A stretch of 50,827 nt of DNA, from assembly GCA_030065635.1 (NCBI GenBank), contig JASJDJ010000022.1, positions 1 through 50,827 of the forward strand. Direction: 5' to 3'. The stretch's first letter is position 1; the number at the start of each line of letters is the position of its first letter. Of the stretch, positions 44,888 to 50,827 are shown in pieces. Under the pieces are notes generated by a model that saw only the letters and a program-made list of their open reading frames with translations, was not told where the DNA came from and did no database searches. This stretch comes from Xenococcaceae cyanobacterium MO_188.B32 (lineage in GTDB: Bacteria > Cyanobacteriota > Cyanobacteriia > Cyanobacteriales > Xenococcaceae). The position numbers and the translations under genes were made by a program.

Positions 44888-46813
44888 ATGACCATTAACT
44901 CCCCCGTAGAATTTCAAGATAGTTTTGACATTGTTGTTGTCGGTGCAGGACATTCTGGTTGCGAAGCAGCTTTGGCATCTGCCCGTCTTGGCTGTCGTAC
45001 CCTGATGTTAACCCTCAATTTAGATAAAATTGCCTGGCAACCCTGTAATCCTGCGGTAGGAGGTCCTGCTAAGTCTCAGTTAACCCATGAGGTAGATGCT
45101 TTGGGTGGGGAAATTGGCAAAATGGCCGATCGCACTTACTTGCAAAAACGAGTCCTTAATTCTTCACGAGGCCCTGCTGTCTGGGCATTAAGGGCGCAAA
45201 CGGATAAACGGGAATACGCAGCCGTAATGAAGGAAATCGTGGAAAATCAAGCTAATTTAACCATCCGCGAGGGAATGGTTACAGATTTGGTATTGGGAAA
45301 AAATGATGAGGTGGTAGGGGTTGAAACCTACTTCGGCACTTGTTTTGCTACTAAAGCCGTTGTCTTAACCACAGGAACTTTCTTGGGTGGGCGCATCTGG
45401 GTAGGCAATAAATCGATGGAAGCGGGTCGGGCAGGGGAATTTGCTGCTATTGGTTTGACGGAAACCCTCGATCGGCTTGGCTTTGAGACGGGAAGACTCA
45501 AAACAGGTACTCCTGCTAGGGTAGATAAGCGATCGGTAGACTACAGCAAAATGGAAGTCCAGCCCCCTGATGAAGAACTGCGCTGGTTTAGCTTCGATCC
45601 AGAGGTATGGGTAGCCAGAGAACAAATGAATTGTTATCTCACTCGTACTACTGCGGAAACCCATAAAATAATTCGCGATAATCTCCATTTATCTCCCGTA
45701 TATGGAGGTTGGGTAGAAGCTAAAGGACCTCGTTATTGTCCTAGCATTGAAGATAAGATTGTTCGCTTTGCCGATAAAGAAAGTCACCAAATTTTTATCG
45801 AACCAGAAGGTAGAGATATTCCCGAACTCTATATCCAAGGGTTTTCCACTGGTTTACCCGAAAAATTGCAATTAGCCATGCTACATAGTCTGCCTGGCTT
45901 AGAAAATTGTGCCATGTTACGTCCTGCCTATGCGGTAGAGTACGATTATTTACCCGCAACTCAGTGCTACCCGACTTTGATGACCAAAAAAATCGAGGGT
46001 TTGTTTTCCGCAGGGCAAATTAACGGAACAACAGGCTATGAGGAGGCAGCAGCCCAAGGTATAGTCGCAGGAATTAATGCAGCTAGATTCGCCCGAGGTA
46101 AAGAGATGCTCGTATTTTCGAGGGAAGAAAGTTATCTCGGAACTCTGATCGATGACTTGTGTACCAAAGATTTACGCGAACCCTATCGAATGTTGACCAG
46201 TCGGTCAGAATATCGTTTAGTTTTGCGTTCGGATAATGCGGATCGCCGTTTGACTCCCTTAGGTAGAGAAATTGGCTTAATTGACGATCGCCGTTGGCAA
46301 CTCTACTGTGATAAACAAGCCAAAATTATCGCGGAAAAAGAAAGACTCCATGAAACGAGAATAAAAGAAAGAGAGGAAGTAGGAATTGCGATCGCCGAAG
46401 CTACCAATCAAAAAATTAAAGGTTCGATAACCATAGCAGATTTATTGCGTCGTCCTGGTTTTCATTATTCAGATTTAGCCAAATATGGTTTGGATAATAG
46501 CGATTTAACTCAAGCAGAAACAGAAGGTGCAGAAATCGATATCAAATACTCTGGCTATATCAAGCGTCAACAAATTCAAATCGAACAAATTGCCCGTCAT
46601 AGCAATCGAAAACTTCCAGCAGACTTAGATTATTTCGCGATCGATACTCTATCGATGGAAGCCAGAGAAAAATTAAGCAAAGTACAACCTCTAACTATTG
46701 GACAAGCATCTCGTATTGGTGGCGTTAACCCTGCGGATATTAATGCGTTGTTGATTTATTTGGAAGTTAGGAATCAAGAAAAAACAATTTCGGCTATTAG
46801 TTCACCAAAATAA
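44888..46813 (+). CDS. mnmG: tRNA uridine-5-carboxymethylaminomethyl(34) synthesis enzyme MnmG
   Basis: A 641-residue FAD enzyme that, with MnmE, modifies the wobble uridine of several tRNAs. I use ATG 44888 since the longer frame adds a non-homologous leader. The FAD motif is [15 protein letters not shown] (16-30), followed by [21 protein letters not shown] and [12 protein letters not shown]. Near the C-terminus are [17 protein letters not shown] and [19 protein letters not shown]. The length agrees with the family. MnmE is not in the window. The transcript likely ends before the GT2 gene 85 bases on. Confidence 0.96.
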   Translation: MTINSPVEFQDSFDIVVVGAGHSGCEAALASARLGCRTLMLTLNLDKIAWQPCNPAVGGPAKSQLTHEVDALGGEIGKMADRTYLQKRVLNSSRGPAVWALRAQTDKREYAAVMKEIVENQANLTIREGMVTDLVLGKNDEVVGVETYFGTCFATKAVVLTTGTFLGGRIWVGNKSMEAGRAGEFAAIGLTETLDRLGFETGRLKTGTPARVDKRSVDYSKMEVQPPDEELRWFSFDPEVWVAREQMNCYLTRTTAETHKIIRDNLHLSPVYGGWVEAKGPRYCPSIEDKIVRFADKESHQIFIEPEGRDIPELYIQGFSTGLPEKLQLAMLHSLPGLENCAMLRPAYAVEYDYLPATQCYPTLMTKKIEGLFSAGQINGTTGYEEAAAQGIVAGINAARFARGKEMLVFSREESYLGTLIDDLCTKDLREPYRMLTSRSEYRLVLRSDNADRRLTPLGREIGLIDDRRWQLYCDKQAKIIAEKERLHETRIKEREEVGIAIAEATNQKIKGSITIADLLRRPGFHYSDLAKYGLDNSDLTQAETEGAEIDIKYSGYIKRQQIQIEQIARHSNRKLPADLDYFAIDTLSMEAREKLSKVQPLTIGQASRIGGVNPADINALLIYLEVRNQEKTISAISSPK

Positions 46814-46898
46814 CTCGGACATAATTAAATCTTTTTCAAGCAAAGGAGTAAGCAGAAATACTATAGTAAATTGCAACAATCATCTAAAAATATTGGTT

Positions 46899-47894
46899 AT
46901 GACAATAAAAGTATCTATTGTTATCCGTTGCTATAACGAGGAGCAACATATAGGAAGACTTCTGAGTGGTCTAATGCAACAAATAGAAAAAAATTTTGAA
47001 ATTATTGTTGTAGATTCTGGTTCCACTGATGCAACTGTTTCTATAGCCTCTCGTTATCCAGTTAAAGTTCTTTCAATTAAACCTGAAAACTTTTCTTTTG
47101 GCAGTTCTCTTAATCTTGGTTGTCAAGCTGCTAGAGGTGATTTTATTGTGATTGTTAGTGCTCATACTTACCCTGTTTACCAAGACTGGCTAGAAAAATT
47201 GTTAGAACCATTTAGCAATCCTCAGGTAGCACTTGTTTATGGTAAACAAAGAGGAAATGAAATCACTCAATATTCCGAACATCAAGTTTTTGCTAAGTGG
47301 TTTCCAGAGTTTTCCAACTTCAATCAAAATCACCCATTTTGCAACAATGCTAATGCTGCAATTCGACGCACTTTATGGGAACAAATTCCCTACAACGAAG
47401 CACTTACAGGACTCGAAGACCTAGACTGGGCTAAACGAGTAATGCAGCAGGGGTATTCTATTGCTTACTCTGCTGAAGCAGAAATCATTCATGTCCATGA
47501 AGAAAATTCTCGCAGTATTTATAATCGTTATCGGCGTGAAGCAATTGCTTTTAAGACCATATTTCCAGAAGAGCAGTTTAACTTCGGAGATTTTCTTCGT
47601 TTATCAATTACAAATATTATCAGTGACTACTATCATGCCTGGCAAGATCGAGTCCCGATCGAAAATCTTTTATCTATTACTTTATTTCGTTTAATGCAGT
47701 TTTGGGGAACTTATCAAGGATTTCGCCAACATGGTCTTGTTACCAAACAACTCAGACAGACTTTTTATTATCCTCGTCAATTGTCTTCTACCAAAAAAAA
47801 TCAGACTCTCAATAACGTAGCTTGTTCTGAAAATAGGAAGTCGATCGATTACAATCGACTAACAAAAGAAGTGCTATTGGACAAAATACATTGA
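46899..47894 (+). CDS. Glycosyltransferase family 2 protein
   Basis: A 331-residue GT-A fold transferase, probably for surface polysaccharide. I chose ATG 46899. The N-terminus KVSIVIRCYNEEQHIGRLLS and EIIVVDSGSTDATV give the nucleotide-binding half. The usual DxD is replaced by SAHTYP (a variation seen in related proteins), and the acceptor-side acidic motif is GLEDLDWAKR. A His-rich stretch IIHVHEENS follows. The C-terminal part (about 215-331) is Arg/Lys-rich and more variable. It is the first gene of a probable sugar operon, though the next gene is 143 bases away. Confidence 0.85.
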   Translation: MTIKVSIVIRCYNEEQHIGRLLSGLMQQIEKNFEIIVVDSGSTDATVSIASRYPVKVLSIKPENFSFGSSLNLGCQAARGDFIVIVSAHTYPVYQDWLEKLLEPFSNPQVALVYGKQRGNEITQYSEHQVFAKWFPEFSNFNQNHPFCNNANAAIRRTLWEQIPYNEALTGLEDLDWAKRVMQQGYSIAYSAEAEIIHVHEENSRSIYNRYRREAIAFKTIFPEEQFNFGDFLRLSITNIISDYYHAWQDRVPIENLLSITLFRLMQFWGTYQGFRQHGLVTKQLRQTFYYPRQLSSTKKNQTLNNVACSENRKSIDYNRLTKEVLLDKIH

Positions 47895-48037
47895 CATTTC
47901 CGTAGCTGTTTCTTCTAATTTATTTATAAGAGTGTTACTACAAACTTAAATATTTGTGGTAATCTTCGTGGATGTGCTGAGATTAGCATAGTTATTCTAT
48001 AACTAATCGTTTGGCTTTTAGTGAGGAAGGTTTAATT

Positions 48038-48748
48038 TTGTCTGAAATATCCCCTAGAATAGTGGCACTTTTACCGATGAAAGCACATAGTGAAAGAGTC
48101 AAAGGGAAAAATTTCCGTGATTTGAATGGTAAGCCTCTATTCCGTTGGATTTTAGATGGTTTACTATCGATATCGGCAATATCCCAAGTGGTTATTAATA
48201 CAGATGCTCGATCGATACTAGCAACTTATGAATTGACAGATTCAGAAAGGATTCAAATTCGCGATCGCCAGCTAGAACTTTGTGGAGATCTAGTTAGTAT
48301 GAATTTAATTCTAGCCGATGACATTGCCAATGTTCCTGCCGATATTTATCTAATGACCCATACAACTAATCCTTTATTGAGTAGCGAGACGATTGAGAAA
48401 GCTTTACAGGAATTCCTCGCAGCAAAAGCTAAAGGGACGGCAGATTCTTTGTTTACAGTCAATAAATTTCAAACTAGATTTTATCGTCAGGATGGAACGG
48501 CAGTTAATCACGACCCGAATAATTTAATCAGGACTCAAGATTTAGAACCCTGGTTTGAAGAAAATTCTAATCTTTATATCTTTACGGCAGAAAGTTTTGC
48601 TGCTACTAATGCCAGAATTGGCAAAAAACCGATGATGTTGGAAACACCCCGTCTAGAATCAATTGATATAGACGATCGAACTGACTGGGAATTAGCAGAT
48701 GCTGTAATTCGGTATATGAGTTCGGTGAAAAAACTAGAGGTGGCTTAA
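48038..48748 (+). CDS. Sugar cytidylyltransferase (acylneuraminate/KDO-type)
   Basis: A 236-residue nucleotidyltransferase that would activate a sugar acid or related sugar with CTP. The signature VALLPMKAHSERVKGKNFRD is the conserved glycine-poor CMP-sialate/KDO synthetase start. The catalytic-site residues include the VVINTDAR and THTTNPLLSS segments. The start is TTG 48038, set by a strong ribosome-binding site GAGGAAGG at 48023-48030. A longer frame from TTG 48011 is less likely. It is followed at three bases by a 2-hydroxyacid dehydrogenase, so the two are probably one operon. Confidence 0.8.
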   Translation: MSEISPRIVALLPMKAHSERVKGKNFRDLNGKPLFRWILDGLLSISAISQVVINTDARSILATYELTDSERIQIRDRQLELCGDLVSMNLILADDIANVPADIYLMTHTTNPLLSSETIEKALQEFLAAKAKGTADSLFTVNKFQTRFYRQDGTAVNHDPNNLIRTQDLEPWFEENSNLYIFTAESFAATNARIGKKPMMLETPRLESIDIDDRTDWELADAVIRYMSSVKKLEVA

Positions 48749-48751
48749 AAA

Positions 48752-49681
48752 ATGAAAGTACTAATTACTTGTCCGCCCATGCTACGTTCGATCGATCGAT
48801 TTAAACCCCTTTTTGCAGCCAAGGGAATAGAAATATTTTGCCCCGATGTAGTCCAAACTCTTTCTGTGGAGGAATTAAAATCTTTAGTGCCTCAGTACGA
48901 TGGCTGGATAATTGGCGATGACCCTGCCAATAGAGAAGTATTTACAGCAGGTAAAGCAGGGAACTTGAAAGCTGCTGTTAAGTGGGGTGTAGGTGTAGAT
49001 AATGTCGATTTTGTAGCAGCTAAAGAATTAGGTATTCCTATTGCCAATACTCCTCAAATGTTTGGTGCAGAAGTGGCAGATATTGCTATGGGTTACGTTA
49101 TTGCTTTAGCAAGACATACATTTATAATCGATCGAGGTGTAAGAGAGGGAAAGTGGCTCAAACCTTCGGGTATTTCTTTAGCAGATAAGACTGTCGCCCT
49201 CATCGGTTTTGGAGATATTGGCAGAAATACAGCCAAGCGGTTATTAGCTGCCGATATGCAGGTAATTGCTTATGACCCTTATTTTGAAGCAGTTCCAGGA
49301 TTAAAAGTGCGATCGGCACTATGGCCAGAAAGATTGGAAGAAGCTGATTTTATTGTTCTTACTTGCGCTCTAACTCCAGAGAATAAGCATATGGTGAATA
49401 AAGACATATTGGCGAAAGTAAAACCTGGGGTGAGAATTGTCAATGTGGCACGGGGGCCCTTGATCGATGAAACTGCTTTAGATGCAGCTTTAGCTTCCAG
49501 ACGAGTTCATTCAGCAGCCTTAGATGTGTTTGAAGTAGAACCTTTACCCACAGATTCTCCTTTGCGACAATACGAACAATGTATTTTTGGCTCTCATAAT
49601 AGCTCTCACACCATAGATGCCGTATGCCGTGCTAGCAAAAAAGCTATTTCTCTATTGTTCGGTTTTCTAGGAGTTGAATAG
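48752..49681 (+). CDS. D-2-hydroxyacid dehydrogenase (phosphoglycerate-dehydrogenase-like)
   Basis: A 309-residue NAD-dependent oxidoreductase. The NAD site is LIGFGDIGRNTAKRL near 150-164. Catalytic residues are expected in VNVARGPLIDETAL (Arg), the Glu of DVFEVEPLP, and the His of SHNSSH. The ACT domain of serine-pathway SerA is absent, so it is not a regulated SerA. Its place between the cytidylyltransferase and an SDR, with gaps of 3 and 5 bases, suggests it oxidises or reduces an intermediate of an unusual surface sugar. Confidence 0.85.
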   Translation: MKVLITCPPMLRSIDRFKPLFAAKGIEIFCPDVVQTLSVEELKSLVPQYDGWIIGDDPANREVFTAGKAGNLKAAVKWGVGVDNVDFVAAKELGIPIANTPQMFGAEVADIAMGYVIALARHTFIIDRGVREGKWLKPSGISLADKTVALIGFGDIGRNTAKRLLAADMQVIAYDPYFEAVPGLKVRSALWPERLEEADFIVLTCALTPENKHMVNKDILAKVKPGVRIVNVARGPLIDETALDAALASRRVHSAALDVFEVEPLPTDSPLRQYEQCIFGSHNSSHTIDAVCRASKKAISLLFGFLGVE

Positions 49682-49686
49682 TACCT

Positions 49687-50424
49687 ATGTCCCCAGCAGT
49701 CCTCATAACTGGAGCAAATGGCGGTATTGGACAGGCACTCTGTCAAACTTTTAAAGAAGCTGGATATTTGGTCTTGGCTTCCGACAAGGTTTCTGGTAAC
49801 TGTGTCTGTGATAGCTTTATTCAAGCAGATTTGGAAATCTTCTGCTCTGACAACAATTATCGAGAAAATATTTTGCGGGAAGTGCGAACTCATTTACCAA
49901 AAGAAGGACTTTTTGGGCTGATTAATAATGCTGCTATTCAAATTTTGGGAAAAACAGAGGAGATTCAAGTTGAAAATTGGCACAAAACCTTAGATATAAA
50001 CTTAGTAGCACCTTTCATCTTGATTCAAGGACTATTACCAGAACTTACTAAAGCAAAAGGCTCTATTGTCAATATTGCCAGTGTTCATGCTATTAGTACT
50101 AAACCCGGGTTTGTTTGTTATGCCACTAGTAAAAGTGCTTTAGTCGGTTTGACTAAGGCTATGGCTGTGGATTTAGGTGCTGCGGTGCGGATCAATGCAA
50201 TTTGTCCTGCTGCCACGGCTACACCGATGCTTATGGCTGGCTTTGAGGGTAAAGAAGAAGAGTTTACAGAATTATCCCAGATGCATCCTTTAGAGAGAAT
50301 TGCCGAACCAGAAGAAATTGCCCAGGTAGCCTTATTTTTACTATCACCCCAAGCAAGTTTTATTACTGGCGCATCTTTGAGTGTAGATGGAGGTATTGGA
50401 GTTAGGCTACACGACCCAGTTTAA
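49687..50424 (+). CDS. SDR-family oxidoreductase
   Basis: A 245-residue short-chain dehydrogenase/reductase. The cofactor turn is TGANGGIGQALC near 7-18, NNAAIQI is the structural motif, and the catalytic Ser, Tyr and Lys lie in NIASVHAISTKPGFVCYATS and following KSAL. The end SFITGASLSVDGGIGVRL is typical. It probably works with the preceding dehydrogenase on a nucleotide-activated sugar or its precursor. The specific substrate is unknown. A truncated FkbM gene follows. Confidence 0.9.
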   Translation: MSPAVLITGANGGIGQALCQTFKEAGYLVLASDKVSGNCVCDSFIQADLEIFCSDNNYRENILREVRTHLPKEGLFGLINNAAIQILGKTEEIQVENWHKTLDINLVAPFILIQGLLPELTKAKGSIVNIASVHAISTKPGFVCYATSKSALVGLTKAMAVDLGAAVRINAICPAATATPMLMAGFEGKEEEFTELSQMHPLERIAEPEEIAQVALFLLSPQASFITGASLSVDGGIGVRLHDPV

Positions 50425-50454
50425 CCAGTTTAAAGTATTGAAGAGAGAATAGTA

Positions 50455-50613
50455 ATGTCAAAAATAAATCTTATCGATATTGGTGCCGTTGGTGGTTTCG
50501 ATCGACCTTGGGGTTTTTATACAGATAAAATAGAGCGGAGTTTAAGTTTTGAACCAAACGAAGCACCTATAGTAACAGGAAAACATTTTAATATTAAAAG
50601 TTTACAGACCTAA
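50455..50613 (+). pseudogene. Truncated FkbM-family methyltransferase
   Basis: A 52-residue frame with a good start (GAGAG seven bases before ATG). It begins SKINLIDIGAVGGFDRPWGF and continues to LSFEPNEAPIV, which is the SAM-binding start of FkbM-type methyltransferases (IDIGA..GG, then an acidic FEP turn). It ends at TAA 50611 after KHFNIKSLQT, where full-length proteins continue for about 200 residues. The gene would have modified the glycan made by the preceding operon. A sequence from a repeat or another element replaces the rest. Confidence 0.7.
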
Positions 50614-50827
50614 AGGTTCTGAAAAAATCATTAAAGGCAAATCAATTACCTATCGTTTTATCCTGACTGCCTGACACAAGTACCTTAAACCCGCATTTCT
50701 CACAAATTTCGCGATCGCGATCTCTCAAAGGTTTACATAGTAAAGGTTTAATGGCAATTTCGCAGGCGACTCAAAAATGACAGTGTGTTATTTTAGCCAA
50801 TCGCCTGAAAACAAGACACCATAATCA
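50614..50827. other. Right edge: unassigned, possible inserted element
   Basis: The DNA after the FkbM truncation has HIP1-like GCGATCGCGATC around 50710 and no plus-strand gene. The minus strand encodes a short open run with CEKCGF and VLVSGSQDKT, ending at a TGA near 50653. This could be the tail of a small zinc-ribbon-like protein that reads in from the right, but an upstream in-frame stop makes it doubtful. Confidence 0.3.

Overview
The window is cyanobacterial chromosome. The evidence is photosynthesis-linked genes (psbX, a ycf66 gene, a YggT/Ycf19-type gene), a tocopherol cyclase gene, many copies of the HIP1 octamer GCGATCGC, low-GC coding DNA, and the short tandem repeats typical of large cyanobacterial genomes. 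I cannot name a species. No rRNA, CRISPR array, complete insertion sequence or prophage is visible. Genes lie on both strands in short units.

Layout. 1-5.2 kb: the tail of a probable DUF433 protein with a terminator, a CAT-anticodon tRNA, and a decayed zinc ABC importer (intact znuA with Fur/Zur-like boxes, an ATPase remnant, a frameshifted permease), then an MscS-type channel and a GC-rich repeat patch. 5.2-16.5 kb: a 2TM protein, a site-2 protease with CBS domains, a TauE/SafE permease, a GHL10-type hydrolase, an acetyltransferase, a YrdC/Sua5 protein, larC, ycf66, psbX, a YggT gene and accC. 16.5-27.5 kb: pdhA, an NRPI-repeat protein, a duplicated tocopherol-cyclase tail beside a PIN-toxin remnant, tocopherol cyclase, a GT4 glycosyltransferase, an HDAC-like deacetylase, a TMEM143/DUF3754 protein, ribD, fetB and a DegT aminotransferase. 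27.5-36.2 kb: a DppC-like permease, a squalene/phytoene-synthase relative, a beta-barrel protein, and a three-gene run of a VWA protein, an ARPP-like protein with a helix-turn-helix, and an LpxB-like glycosyltransferase. 36.2-38.3 kb: an accessory stretch with three MITE-like elements and an unrecognised secreted protein. 38.3-46.8 kb: a pentapeptide-repeat protein, leuD, a conserved membrane protein, rsmD, an Asp-box propeller protein and mnmG. 46.9-50.8 kb: a surface-sugar operon (GT2, sugar cytidylyltransferase, 2-hydroxyacid dehydrogenase, SDR) ending in a truncated FkbM methyltransferase.

Two themes stand out. First, heptanucleotide tandem repeats occupy many intergenic gaps and repeatedly contain or abut stop codons, while small GC-rich palindromes have entered coding sequences in frame in at least three genes. 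Second, the VWA plus ARPP-like/HTH pair (32.2-34.9 kb) looks like a functional module of unknown role and is the best candidate for an undescribed system. All function calls come from reading motifs; no database search was run.
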